Of a stretch of DNA of 64,000 bases, positions 1 to 12,013 are shown piece after piece; the stretch's first letter is position 1; every line of letters begins with the position of its first letter. The notes beneath the pieces are model-generated. The model saw only the letters and a list, made by a program, of their open reading frames with translations, searched no databases and had not been told where the DNA came from. The translations under genes were made by a program, and so were the position numbers. This DNA is from Phlegmacium glaucopus (Eukaryota > Basidiomycota > Agaricomycetes > Agaricales > Cortinariaceae). The stretch spans positions 1,244,570 through 1,308,569 of the forward strand of contig MU130378.1 of assembly GCA_015039465.1 (NCBI GenBank), read 5' to 3'.

Positions 1-1796
1 CGAAGAAGGAAACGATGTAAGTAGTTCCTACAGACGACATTAAACCCACAACCAGACCAAGACGTAGGGTCAACGGCGCCTACCTCAAATTGTTCTGCCA
101 GCTGAGATGCATTTTGGAAAATAAGACCGTTCTTCCCATCCTTGACCAATTCGTCCAAGCTAGAGGAGGTTAAGAAGCGTCGGGGGATTTGAAAGGCAGA
201 TATCCACGTACCATGCGAAATCAATGGCACAGACAGGAAGACCACATCCGAACATATCCACGACTTTCATAGGCAAATCAAGCCCGGAACTGCTCGAATG
301 CAAGCAAACACCAAGATCGGCCGACCCTTGAATATATAAGCGATCGAATAGGTATACAAACAGTCTTAACCAACCCAATAACAAGGGATAATCTTCTGCT
401 TCCAGCCATAAGCTTATACATCGTACCCATTTCCAAGATTTTTGCAACTTTCCCACTTCTTCCATGTATTTCTCCCTGAGAGGACCTTTACCAGTTACTA
501 TTACCAGGAGCTTCGGTAGTTGTCCATGGGAGGTTGGTTGCGAAGACGCAAGTTGCATGGAGCGTTTTTCGTACAAGCCAAGAGCTTCTAGTAATATGCT
601 AAAATCTTCGTCTGGAGTCCAGGAAGTGCTAGAAACGAGTAGAGCAGGTCTGTCTGTCCTCAAACTGGGCATAGATGAGACAGTCGAAGGCCTTGTAGTC
701 GTAAACGAGGTTGAGAATGGCAGAGAGGATTCGGGGAGAAAATCGTGCAGTGCTCTCTGAGATGACAGGGAGGGTTGTAGTTTACGGAAAAGCTATTTGC
801 ACGTAAGGAAAATGACAAAAAATCTTGAATAAAAGCGAAGTACTTCATGTATCTCGTCAGTCGGACAACGATGGAAGCGTCGAGGTGGTCGATCATGCAA
901 CACAACCGTATGGCCCCTGATTTGAACGTGGAGTCAAGTGATTTCTTGGGAGAAAAACTAACTCACTGTAAATCCCATTCCCTCACAAGAAAATCTTGCA
1001 TTGCGCGAGTAACAAATAGGTGAGCATACGCTGAATAACCAAACACCTCTTCAAACCTAAAATCAAGATCGTTACGCGCAACTCTGTAAAGCGATTTGAT
1101 ACGTACCGCTTTGCAATACGGACCAACAAGTGTCCGCTTCCCAGCTTAAGGCCCAGGATGCTGTATCCAAGGTTATGCCAGTCAATGATTACTTTGCTGC
1201 CCCGGACCCTTCCCACCAGCTGCACGAGCGCCAAGGTCGGAATTGTAGGCGGATTCTTGAGTTATATGAGGTCATAGGAACCCGCGAGCTAGAGCCTGAG
1301 ACTCACTTGCACAAGGATAAATTCCGGAGGCAAGTCAATCCAGACCAGGAGCCATAGAAGAGTGTGAACAAGTTGATGAATAATTTTGACGGGGGCGAGA
1401 ATAAGGAAGGGTAGACGTCTGAAGATTTTAGGGATCTCAGGAATGTAGCAAAGTTGCATTTTGGGTAAGCGTTCGAGAGCTGCGATAGGTTTTGAGCCTG
1501 TAGGAGAGCAAAAGAATACAGACTAAGATATGATAAATGGTATAAAACGACCAACCTCCATACCCAATAAGATGGGTTATGAATCCAGCGTCTGCAAAGC
1601 TCTGAGCATGATACATCATCCGCGGGCTGCGACCAATGTCCCCAAGAACTAATATGGCTACGGACCGTGAGGAGTGATTTCTGTGAGGTCTGAGAGAATT
1701 CCAAGTAATCCATGTGAGAAATGCGAGGACAGGAAGGGCGACGACATAAAATATAAGTGTTCCATCGCTAGTAGTCATTGTTATAGCCTGTGACAT
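1..1796 (-). CDS. ALG1: ALG1, beta-1,4-mannosyltransferase (3' end cut by window edge)
   Basis: Adds the first mannose from GDP-mannose to dolichol-PP-GlcNAc2 on the cytosolic face of the ER, in N-glycan precursor synthesis. The start at 1796 gives an N-terminal membrane anchor ([15 protein letters not shown]), followed by the family motif [19 protein letters not shown]. Later exons carry [20 protein letters not shown], then [19 protein letters not shown], and then [20 protein letters not shown] with [18 protein letters not shown]. Introns seen near the 3' end are 28-83, 160-211 and one near 334-381; more lie in 660-1570, whose limits I did not fix. The protein runs off the left edge just after the glycosyltransferase C-terminal motif. 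A second ATG at 1778 is possible. It is head-to-head with NFU1. Family certain, exon map partial. Confidence 0.93.
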
Positions 1797-1825
1797 GCCG
1801 TCGGAGCGGAATCAACTCTTGACCA

Positions 1826-2787
1826 ATGACCACCATGTCTGCTACTTCCTGTCTGCGCTGTTTTGCTAAGAACGCGCTTAAACCATCGAGTGCTCGTCTT
1901 GGTGCATATTACTCTATCAAGCATTTCAATTCATCAGCTTTTCCCAGAAAAACATCGAGCCTCTCGCTGCTCTCGGCTCCCTGGAAGCGTAATGTGCCGA
2001 TATCAACAAATCCTTCTTCTTCAAGTGCGCATTCCCCTACTTTGGCCAAACAGTTTACACATTTTTCTATAGGACGTTCTATGTTCATTCAAACCGAGTC
2101 TACACCCAACGATGATTCACTCAAGTTCATCCCGGGTGTTCCGGTTATGGGTGAAGAAGGCACGGCCGAATTTCTAGATACTCGCTCCGCTCTGGCCTCA
2201 CCATTAGCTATCAGACTTATGGGAGTCGAAGGCGTATCTGCAGTGTTCTACGGACCTGATTTTGTTACTGTTTCAAAAGATTCGGAAAACCCCTGGTCTA
2301 TTGTTAAGCCCGAAATATATTCTCTCCTGATGGAGCATTTTTCTTCTGGACAACCTTTGTTCCGCAGTGTAGAAGAACGAGAGAGAGCAGGGCCTCAGGA
2401 TACTCGTATTCTGGATACTGATTCAGAAACTGTGGCAATGATCAAGGAGCTATTGGAAACTCGGGTCCGTCCTGCCATCATGGAAGATGGAGGAGATATT
2501 GAATATCGCGGATTTGATAAGGATGGGACTGGGTTAGTCAAAGTCAAATTGAAGGGAAGTTGTCGAGGTTGCAGCTCAAGTACGGTCACGTTGAAGAGTG
2601 GGATCGAAAGAATGCTTATGCATTACATCCCGGAAGTCAAGGGCGTTGAACAGGTGCGTCTTTCCTCTAATTTTTTTTTGTTAATACTAACTTGTATGAT
2701 AAATAGATACTGGATCTCGAAGAAGAGGTTGCCTTGGACGAATTCTCAAAACTAGAAGCGAAATTAGCGCAAAAAGAATCGAGGTAA
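1826..2787 (+). CDS. NFU1: NFU1, mitochondrial Fe-S cluster scaffold/carrier
   Basis: Carries 4Fe-4S clusters to mitochondrial client enzymes such as lipoyl synthase targets. Exons 1826-2653 and 2707-2787 give 302 residues. Residues 1 to about 85 are Ser/Arg-rich with almost no acidic residues, fitting a mitochondrial presequence. The Nfu N-terminal domain starts near MFIQTESTPNDDSLKFIPG. The C-terminal NifU domain holds the cluster-binding CxxC in KGSCRGCSSSTVTLKSGIE and the VRPAIMEDGGDIEY motif. The second exon encodes the usual acidic tail ILDLEEEVALDEFSKLE. A later ATG at 1835 is in frame. Its start lies only 29 bp from the ALG1 start on the other strand, so the two genes must share or overlap promoter and leader sequence. 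Confidence 0.95.
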
Positions 2788-3013
2788 TTTATGAAAAATG
2801 TGTCATCTGGGAAATCGGAACTTAGCTTCCTTTTATAATTCAGCATGGCCAAATATATGTCAGTGTAATGTAGATAGTTTGGTAATTGTAATGAAGCAAA
2901 ACTCACGCAAGTCAAGTCATTCAAATTGGTCACATGTTCAGAGTAGTACCAAGAGTACTTAAAACTCTCCCTCTTCCTTCCCGTCACCCTGTAGCGCCGA
3001 ATGCCTATTAACG

Positions 3014-4500
3014 ATGGTAGTGCTATTCATATTAGTAGAGATAATGCTGCAATGCTAACTTGCTCGTTCAGGTTTATGTCAATAACAAGAAGTTTGCATG
3101 GTTCTTAAACTCTGCTATCTTGCTCTGTCTCTCCTCCTGATTCGTCTTCTGTAGTGAATCTTGCATCAAGGGTCACCGTTCATCTGCTTGCCATCACACA
3201 GATCGGCCACTATTCGAAATAAAAAAGAAAGGTCGACCAGTGTCGCAGTGTACCAAATGTCGGGAACTCCGGCAATCGAAGAAACTGCACTCAAAGTGCA
3301 CCTGTGATCACAAAACAGATGCACCGCTAATGCAACCCCTAGCAACGTCTTCGGGCTCAAAGCGTGCGTTATCTTATCATCTTGGGCTCCTTTTATTGAC
3401 AAGGGTTCATAGCTAGAAGATTCATTCCGATAATCCCAGCTCTCCCTAATGGTTTAAAGGATGTCATAGCAGCCTCTCAATCTTCAACTATATTACCCCC
3501 TGACTCCCGGCAACGAGGTATGATACCACACCACCCATTTATCCTGGCTTAACGAAGTTATATAGTCGACTCCTTGCTAAACCCATGCAATTGCAAGAGC
3601 GTTTGGAACTGTAGCTGCGATATTTCTCAAAGTGACGATTCCCCTACGCCTATTCTGCAGATTTCAGTTCCTTTCGATGGTCTTGCTACACTTGCTCGTG
3701 CAGCTGCCATGCAATGCACTCCACCAGAAGCTGGCTACCAACCATCTTTAAGTGCCAGCGACTCCGACCTTTACCACTCACGGCCTGCCACCCCCAACAT
3801 CACCTCTCGCAAGCGACAGAAGCAAATCCCAGATATTCTGGTTTGTACGCCTGGACCGGACCTAGCTCCCATACGATTTTCTCCATCTTCATCTTTTCCA
3901 CCTGCAATTCCTGATTTCCCTTCTATGCCTTCTATGAGCCAGATATCATCATTCGCTGGTTCAGGGTGTACGTGTGGTGTCCTATGTGCCTGCCCAGGAT
4001 GTGTTGAGCACACTGATCCTGAAAATGACACCAGCAAACGGAAGGATTGTGGAGAAGGGTGTGGAGTCTGCATCGACCATAGCATTGAAGCTGCCCTACC
4101 GGATCTAAATCAATGTCAAGGAAAAGAGAGCATAAGCTTTCTGGATCGTTTCTTCGCACGTGCTGCGGCTCTTCCACCACCTCCTGCTCATCGAATGATG
4201 AACTCTTATCACCAGGATCCCATGAACAGACATATTTATGCTAGCACTTCAAAATCACCAGGCTTACGACCCTTCGCTTTCGGTGTGACTAATCTTCCCA
4301 AATTAGAGTGTTGCGGTGGTGGATGTATCTGTCCAACAGGACAGTGTACGTGCAGAGACACTTGCGCCGGGTCTTGCAAGGATGTGGCTCACGATCAAAG
4401 GCAAGCTGAAAATGCGCAGATTGACGAACACACATCAATGCCAATGTTGGATAATACTATGCCAGTACCAACGGAACCTCGGGGAAATTGTTGCAGCTGA
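3014..4500 (+). CDS. Copper-fist transcription factor (CUF1/MAC1/ACE1 family)
   Basis: DNA-binding regulator of copper homeostasis. Exons 3014-3016, 3072-3100, 3155-3363, 3413-3517 and 3566-4500 close the frame at 426 residues. The first coding exon is the ATG alone, followed at once by a 55-bp intron. Residues 1-63 form the copper fist: MVYVNNKKFACESCIKGHRS, then the KKKGRPVSQC minor-groove motif and KCTCDH. Downstream are three cysteine clusters: CNCKSVWNCSC at about 123-133, CTCGVLCACPGC with CGEGCGVC at about 250-284, and CCGGGCICPTGQCTC at about 364-378, which fit copper-sensing motifs of this family. The protein ends in NCCS. Whether it activates copper uptake genes or detoxification genes cannot be told from sequence alone. 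Confidence 0.93.
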
Positions 4501-4739
4501 TCAGTCTAATATGTACTGCTTACTTGTATCAAAAATCCTTATTGCTTCTGTCCTTTATTGTGTATTTTATGGGGTTTCATATGGTTCAGGAGTAAGTACA
4601 TCGATATAATGGTATGTCAAGGGGATCTAAGTTATTGAGCCTCAGAGTGTTACACTTAGGTCGCCCTCGCTGTTTATGATGGTTATACACTGAGCAATGA
4701 AATTGTCGGTAAATGAGCACTGAAAAGCTTGAAGTCAAC

Positions 4740-5684
4740 TCACGTATCGTCTGCGAGTTGAAGATGGGGAAGAGAAATCAAAACAAGCAAATGTGAATGC
4801 TAAGGCCATACACACCATCGTAATGGAACAATGTCTGAATAAGAGAAAATTAGTTCGCCGAGTCGCTGATTGTTCAAAAAAATTACGAACCTTCTTTGGG
4901 TTCTCAGGCGCATTTCGAACGTATCTATCGTTGTCTGCCGGCCTAAGCAACATGGCATCATAGATGAGCTTCAGTTAAGCCATGGAATAAGACTGAGACA
5001 CCAACCGTTCTTTCTTCTAGAGAGACGGTACATATATCTGTAAACAGTGGTGAAGGCCAATCGATGGGGCGACAGCATCTCACCTTGCAAGAGGCCAACA
5101 TGCTCTGTAGAGTCACACAGACCGCGACTACACTCAAGACCGGTGACCATTCGTTTCCAAGGATCGAGGCACAGATCTGCATCAAAATATCGATCGTGAA
5201 GGTAAAGCTAGAACCATTGCACGATAACGACTTACATGCCCATTTGAATACACATGCTATTGGATGATGAGTAGAATCAGTAAATACCATGGAGAGATGG
5301 CGTAGCCTACTGGGTGTATTGGGGATTGTTTCCCGTCTGTGACCACAAACTGAACTGCGGGGGAAGATATTGGGTATTGTGCGTCGAATCTGAATTGTAA
5401 TGTGTACACTTCATTCTAAAAGTGTATTGTAAAATAAAATCGATGTGACTGAGGACGAAAAATACGAACTTGGTAAAGGGATTCGCCCATGACCTCGATG
5501 GAAAACAACCACTTGGAAAAATCGTTCGCTTCTAGCAAGTTGATACCTAAGTTGAAGTGCATGAGTTGTGTAGATTGACGACTTGAGGCATGGCGCTTAA
5601 CCGGAAACACCTACCTACGGGACAACCCTCAGACTGGATCTCCCGGAGTTCCTTAGCTAGTCTACGAGCCGAAATGGAGGCCAT
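4740..5684 (-). CDS. UBE2W: Ubiquitin-conjugating enzyme E2 W (UBE2W / Ubc16 type)
   Basis: E2 enzyme of the class that can ubiquitinate protein N-termini. Nine exons close perfectly at 152 residues (human UBE2W is 151): 5615-5684, 5470-5546, 5311-5415, 5236-5256, 5084-5176, 5006-5016, 4891-4942, 4816-4834 and 4740-4750. Start MASISARRLAKELREIQSEG; active-site region HVYSNGHICASILGNEWSP, with the Cys just after HI. The tail DNDRYVRNAPENPKK and the terminal HYDDDT are typical of UBE2W. The KKER segment is carried by an 11-nt exon and HVYSNGH by a 21-nt exon. The 3' end converges with the copper-fist gene, 239 bp away. Confidence 0.96.
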
Positions 5685-6067
5685 AATTGAAAGGCAGGTT
5701 TGAAAAGAGGGGCAAGGAATTACTACGAACACGAAGCTGACTTGCAACTTTAGCTTCCGACACTATCTGTAGAAGTGCTGGGGCGGCCCGTACAAGCCCT
5801 AAGGGTGTAGCCAAGCAGTGCCAAACATAAAAATTTCGTTATATAAACTTGCCAGTCTCCAACAATCGCCAGCATCTCCCCACTTTAGAGTCACCTGTTA
5901 TCTGTATTATTGCCCAAGGACCGGCAGGCGCTCGTGGAGAGAAAGATCAAAGTCGTTCACGTCTGTACTGAAGGCTCGTTGCCGTGAAGCAAGCCTTCGT
6001 TTCGACCTGTTTTGATACATTCTGTACAACTTTAGATATTACACGGTGTGCTATTATACCTCTATTT
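5685..6067. other. Spacer between UBE2W start and HEM3 stop
   Basis: This 383-bp stretch holds the upstream region of UBE2W and the 3' flank of HEM3. I see no conserved coding sequence. A TATATAA-like string near 5835 lies on the + strand and cannot be tied to a gene here. Confidence 0.6.
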
Positions 6068-7222
6068 TCAACCTCTTGCCTCTTCCTTGGCTTCGTCCTC
6101 GTTCTTTGCCTCAGCAACCCGTCGATTCCGGTCTACATTGATATCATCTAGAATTCTCTTTGCACCTATTTCCATCAAAGTTTTCGCTAACTTTTCTCCT
6201 ACTTTCTCCGCGTCTTCCAATGTTACAACTACCTGCTTCAAAGTATGCTGGACGTGTTCCTGGCCATCGATGGAAGTGACACATCCAGTCAGTGTGAGGA
6301 CTTCAGTATTGTCCACGGTGGATAATGTACTTTCCACGCCCACCGGCACACTACATCCCCCTTCCAATACCCGAAGACACGCTCGTTCTGCCATGCATTT
6401 CCAAAGTGTGTCCCTGTGCGTAATTTTCTTGCATAGTTCAATTGCCTCCGTATCATCACTTCGAACTTCCACGGCTAATGCGCCTTGTGAAACCGCATAG
6501 TAAAGGGTGGGAGGTAATATGTCAGAGGTTGCACGATCTCCCATCCCTAAGCGAACAAGACCGGATTTCGCGAGGACCAAAGCGGCATAAGGACCATCGG
6601 CTGCGTCTAACTTCGCAAGTCGGGTATTTCTACCAAATTCCATTCAGAAATTTACACTGGTTCAGAGAGGATTGAAACCTACAAGTTTCCACGCTGAAGG
6701 CCAAAAAAAATTAGCTGAATTTTGCGCCAAAAAATAATGAGTACTGACAACGTCTAGGAATTTAAGATGAGGATATTTGCGTTTCAGTTGAGCAACTCTT
6801 CGAACGCTGCTGGTTCCGACGACGCTTCCCGATGGTAGATCTTCAAGACTCCGCCAATTTTCACCTCGTTTCACCACAAGACTATCAACAGGATCTTCCC
6901 GTTCCAGAACTGCACCGATGATACAGCCCTCTGGGAGGATTGTTGGGACATCCTTCAGAGAATGGATCAACATATCGACATGATTCTCTTTCAATGAGAC
7001 TTCGAGTTCCTTGGTCCAGAGAGCCTTTCCGCCGAGAAGATAGAGGGCTTGAGATTGGTTTTTATCACCAGCTGTAGCCATAAAAGATGTCGTAAAGGAA
7101 GGCTTCGACTCATCATCTTTTGAAGAGGGTGGAAATAACTGTTGGCAGGCGTCCAGTACAATGTTCGTCTGAATCTGAGCAAGCTGGGATGCTCTTGAGG
7201 CCAAAGTGAATGTCCTACTCAT
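6068..7222 (-). CDS. HEM3: HEM3, porphobilinogen deaminase (hydroxymethylbilane synthase)
   Basis: Condenses four porphobilinogen units into hydroxymethylbilane in heme synthesis. Exons 6749-7222, 6683-6693 and 6068-6629 give 348 residues with no gap. Motifs: FTLASRASQLAQIQT, GGKALWTKELEVSL, HSLKDVPTILPEGC and SLVVKRG, the arginine motif GTSSVRRVAQLKRKYP, then DVRGNLNTRLAKLD across two introns, and the dipyrromethane cofactor loop EGGCSVPVG with its Cys. The RGNL block comes from an 11-nt exon, and skipping it shifts the frame. An upstream in-frame ATG at 7252 would add ten residues; 7222 starts MSRTFTLASR, the usual N-terminus. Confidence 0.96.
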
Positions 7223-7731
7223 GGCTGTAAGAGGGAAAGGTTGAATGTCCAACTTGCAATTGGTGGGAAATTGTAACTAAAGATCAATATCGGTAAGTTC
7301 TGATCCCGGTAACTGAGGCATCTAGATAGCAACTTTATACATCTTCGGATGGAACGACTACAGAAAGGTCAATAGTACTGTAAGACAGGCAACCGAGTTA
7401 AAGTAAGTAGAAATGAGGAATAATAACCTTACAAATGTGGATGGGCAATAAAGAAGTATTGATCACAGAAAACATGGAAAACAAATGGTCTGGAAAATAT
7501 GCCTTTTGCAAAATACAATGCGGGATGTGGTATGATGGGTTCAAAGGTTGAGGGCATGTTAGACGAGTAATATGAACAGCAATTCAAAATGGGAGATGTA
7601 AGTAGGGTAGATTTTGTTTGGATCAGAAATGCAAGGAAGGCCAAAAGTTGGATTAAAAAGAATGATATGGTTGCTTCTGAGAAGAACAAGTCCACGAATC
7701 CGGATTCAAAGATGTGAAGAAAGGAAAATAT
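7223..7731. other. Spacer between HEM3 start and PUF gene stop
   Basis: About 510 bp holding the HEM3 upstream region and the 3' UTR of the PUF gene, which is transcribed toward it. No conserved protein is readable in any frame. On the - strand the part near 7600-7690 is pyrimidine-rich, as expected of a trailer. Confidence 0.55.
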
Positions 7732-10700
7732 TTACATGCCATATCCAAACACCGAGCGCTGATAGGGATCATTGAGCGAACCAGCGAGCGCGCCGCCAAA
7801 AGGAGGGAGGTTGGTGAATGAGCCAGCGTTGAATGAGTTGGCGTGTGGTAATGCTTGATTGTGGCTCGAATTGCCCTGCAAGACATAGCCATCAATCGAT
7901 TGCATCTGATTGCCCAGGTGCGATTGACCATAATTTCCTTGGCCTTGCATGGGGTAAAGTCCGTTCGAAGTAGCATAGACATCTGCAAGAGGATTAGTTG
8001 ACAGTCCTTGAGATAGATGTCGATTGCCACTATGAGGTGTTCCCATTGCCTGGTTGCCTAGCGCCATGTTAACCAACGCCTGCTGGTTGGAGAAGCCACT
8101 GAAGTGGTCCATCTGTTCGCGCTGAAGCTTGTTTTGTATGCGTTTACCATATGGTGTGTTGCGAATCAAGGGGAGGACGGGACGAATGCCTTCTACCAGG
8201 AGTGCTCGTTGCGCGGGATCAGCATAGTCTAAGGCGGTCTACGAAGAGTTGATCATTTAAGAAAGAACTGAAGGAATTCAAGTACCTGTACGCAATAATT
8301 GCCATAAGAATCCCGCAATAACTTCTCAAGACGCGATCGGTTCAATAACTCCTCAATGAGCATTTTCCGTGTACTGTGTTCTGCGACGCGAATGCACTAG
8401 AAAGCCCTTTGGTGATAGGCCAAAAAGGTAGACAAATAAAGGTACCTTTTCAATCACATTGGAACTAAACTTCTGAACTGATAGCGCACAAACGTTGCCA
8501 GCAAATTGACGAATAACACCATCACTGAATCGATTGTCGTTTAGATCCAGGATATATTGAACAACCTGGTCAAGTCATTATTACGACTCGTGGACTATGA
8601 ATGAAAAACTCTTACATAGTTTCCATATGGGTCTTGTACAAGAGTAAGAGCGTTGTATGTGATCTCGTTGACAAGTTGTACGCGTTGCATTTCCGACGCA
8701 TGGTCAATGCATCGTTGTAATACGCAGCAGCCATGACGATGGGTAGCAACTTCAACACAGTTGGCAGCAACAGCATTATAGATGAACTAAAATATAATTC
8801 GGCTCGGTGTTCAAGAAGTAATCGGAATATGTACCTGGTTATCTTCTGGGGCTAGCTTGTTGAGGCATTTCTGGATGACGTGGTTACCGTTCAAGTCCTT
8901 GATGAGAACGACGACATGTAGACTGAGTGCAACAATAATGGAGTGGATCTGAGTATTGTATCTATGATCAGTCTGCTGCTCACTTGTAAGTCTGAGATGT
9001 AAGGTAGAAACAATATAACTTGCCTGCCGACGACTGGACAAGAAATCGATCATTTTTTGAACTGCTCGAGTACCGTGCATGTTGAGTGAGATGTTCACCA
9101 AATCTTGAGCGACTGAGTCGCAGATGACGCTCCGTTGCTCATCCGTAGAAAATTCCAGAAGTTTTTGACACAAATAGTTTCCGAAAGGATCTATTGAAGT
9201 TGCGTCAGGTTGGATTCGAGATGGTGTTATCGACTGAGAACGAACCAGTCATGAGATCAGAAAAGTGACCGAAAGTCTCTCTAAATATCATATCACGATG
9301 TTCTGCGACGCCTTCTTCAAGTTTTTTTTGCAAGTACCGACATCCATGTTGATCTTTGCATAAGGCAGGGATCTCTCCTTGAAGATCTTCAATGCGAGTG
9401 CCTGCAAATCGGTTGACTGGGTAAAGATGTTAATAGGTATTTGAAGAAAACTAATGATGAGCATACATTCCCGATCCATATCGCCCCGTTTGTGCTTAGG
9501 ACCGTGCAACCCATTCATTTTGCTGTCAACACCAGAATTACCACGAGGGGGTAAGCCAAGCCCATATCTCGGTCCATTTTGAGGATGATAAAGACCAGCC
9601 GTCCCAGCCAAGTTGGTGTTCACTGCTGCGACAGGATTGCTGGGATTGCCACGACCACCAGACTCAAAGCCATAGTTATTATAGCGAGCGTTGTCCACTC
9701 CGTTAGTAATACCGTAAACAGAATCATACTGGAATAATATATCATTGTTAGATGACACCCAGTGCGTAACACAAAAAATTTACATACATCCTCACGGCCG
9801 GTTGGTTGGATTGAATTAAAAGTGAGGGAACCTCCATCGTAAGGACCCGTAGGAAGACGAGAAAGTGATGCTTGAAGGTCACCTGCGTTGACGGGGCCGT
9901 CTGCCAGTTGATGAGAGCTGGGAGTAGCGATGCGACCATTCAACATCTGTATTTCCGGGGTATGTGGGGTTCCCGGAGTCTTGAGAAGGTGAGGTCCATT
10001 GCTGGATAAGCCCAGTGGCGTCGCAGGAACAGAACGGGTAGTTGATAGATTTTCCAGCAAGCTATGCGGCGAACCTCGACGAGATGTTGGCGCTTGGTTG
10101 TGTGAATGTGTGGATCCTTGCGATGTCTGCGGTACCAGAGGAGTAGCAGATACCGATGCCACACCTCCAATAATTTTGCTCGAGATATCATCCGACGGAG
10201 CAGACAAAGTCAGGTTAGGGTTAGTCACGGTCCGACGGTCCGACCTGGGCATACTGTCGGATCCACGAGGGTTGCCAGTGAACTGAGGCCACTCTGACGA
10301 CTTTTCGCGCGACTCCAGGATTCTGTTGGTAAAGTGAGTCCGAGGTGAAGTCTGGGATACGTGTGCTAAATCCAAAGCAGCCGAAGCAGTTGAGATCTAG
10401 AATACTGTAAGTGGCGTTCACTAGGTACGACACACAGCGGAAAACTAACCTTAGTCGGATAAGAATTGTGGAATTTATCATTGTCAGATGTCGGAAGATT
10501 CCTCATTGCATCTAAAAGGGGGAAAAAGTTATGAAATATATCTTGAGGAAGGAAAAAAATAAACATACTATGCATCTCCTGATCCAATTGTTCATCCAAC
10601 ATCATTCCAGCGTTATAGGTACTAGCGTACCGTGCTCCCTCATCAACTCCATAGCGTCCATTGCCCCTCACAACAGATGCTGAGACGGGGACGGGGATTG

Positions 10701-11450
10701 GCGAGGCTCTAGTAGAACGATCTCCAGCCATAGACAGCCCTTGGATGTGTACAGCAAGGTCTTCGTCATGACTGCTAGCAGAGGTGCGCCTACTAGCTGG
10801 CATGCTTTTAGCACCTGCGGGCCGAGTAAAGCTATGTCCATTGGTGGTGGGCGGAGTTGCCAAATCTGGGGATAAATTAACCGATGGGGCATAAGTAACA
10901 GATTTTCGTTTATCTGCAACAGTCCCAACGGCTTTTGACAAAGAATCTGCATCGACTTGTTGATACCGTATGGGACGCACGCTGTTAATATAATTTTCAG
11001 GAAGTGGCGCATTGATACGTGGGGGAGTTGTTGGAGCCGAAACTGCCAAGTGTTGGACACCGGCATTGCCGTTGGGTTCATACGGAATGCTGAGAAGCTC
11101 TTGGGCTTGCTTTTGTTCGAGGGCTCGCATTTGGTCTTCAAATAACTTGCGCTGAATGAGACGTTGCCGCTCATGCTCAAGACGTTTGAGTTCAACACGC
11201 TTTGGAAAATTGTAGACGTAAGCGGGATAACGATCCAACGAAGGAGAATTAAACTCACTGCAGACATGTCGGGCATATTACTTCCCAACCTCGCTGCCTA
11301 GAACCATCTATGAGCTGGCGAAAACTTGATAAACATAGAAAAATATATTACCGAATCTGCAAGGTCCAAGAAAGCAGGTGGACTTTGTTTTCTTTCCTCG
11401 GTGGAGGGGTGATTATCGGTAGGAGAGACAGTATTTTCCATTATGTTCAT
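7732..11450 (-). CDS. Pumilio/PUF-family RNA-binding protein
   Basis: Sequence-specific 3'-UTR binding protein that represses or localises mRNAs. The long N-terminal part is Ser/Pro/Thr-rich and low in complexity. It contains a charged helix read from about 11230 (YVYNFPKRVELKRLEHERQR, then QKLFEDQMRALEQKQAQELL-like sequence). The C-terminal Pumilio homology domain spans about 9420-8150 and is split over several exons; recognisable repeats include PFGNYLCQKLLEFSTDEQR, NMHGTRAVQKMIDFLS, DLNGNHVIQKCLNKLAPEDN and PYGKRIQNKLQREQMDHF. A Gly/Asn/Gln-rich tail ends at 7732. The start is uncertain: ATG at 11450 (MNIMENTVSPTDNHPSTEE) opens a plausible exon, but the junction near 11260-11350 does not close cleanly. 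A further coding-like exon at 11550-11620 (QAQYTGQDIYYSSPHPI) may belong to the true N-terminus. Confidence 0.88.
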
Positions 11451-12013
11451 TTTGGCAATCGAGGTGTTTGCAACTTGTTGGAAGATAGTAAATGACAGAA
11501 AAAAAGAGAGGTATAGCTGGACGAAAAAGCAGTTGCACGAATGGACTCCTAAGTGTGGGGTGTCAATAGGATGAGGTGAGCTATAATAAATGTCCTGACC
11601 TGTGTACTGAGCCTGATGGTACAATGTAAGCTATGAAATGTATTCGACGATGGGGAGAAATGAGAAGGAATTTGAGAACGCAACCGGAGGAAGGAAGTGG
11701 TTTGTTATAAAAAGTATTTGGTCGTCGAATACCCTTCTTACGACCTGGTGGTCCCTGAATTGAAAACCATCGGCAATTTCCTAAAATTTTATAACTCCGG
11801 TCCCTGGACAATATATTATCGAAAACTTCCATCTTCCCACAATGTAGTCTCCAGCTCAGCAAAACATCTATGTAATATGAGCCCAGAAATTTATTGTCCC
11901 TGTAACCACGAAGACGCCGCGTAAAAATGGCTGACTTTATACACGTCTCTTTCATCAAACAAGAATAGTATAGTTTGTCCAGACAATTAATGCTGTCGTA
12001 ATAGACCAACAAA
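11451..12013. other. Spacer upstream of the PUF gene
   Basis: About 560 bp between the PUF gene and the UVRAG-like stop. It holds the long PUF leader and possibly one more PUF exon near 11550-11620 on the - strand. Long frames here on both strands look like chance. Confidence 0.45.

Noticed and set aside
10211..10224. GTTAGGGTTAG, telomere-like repeat
   Set aside because: Fewer than two full units, and inside the PUF coding region, so chance.
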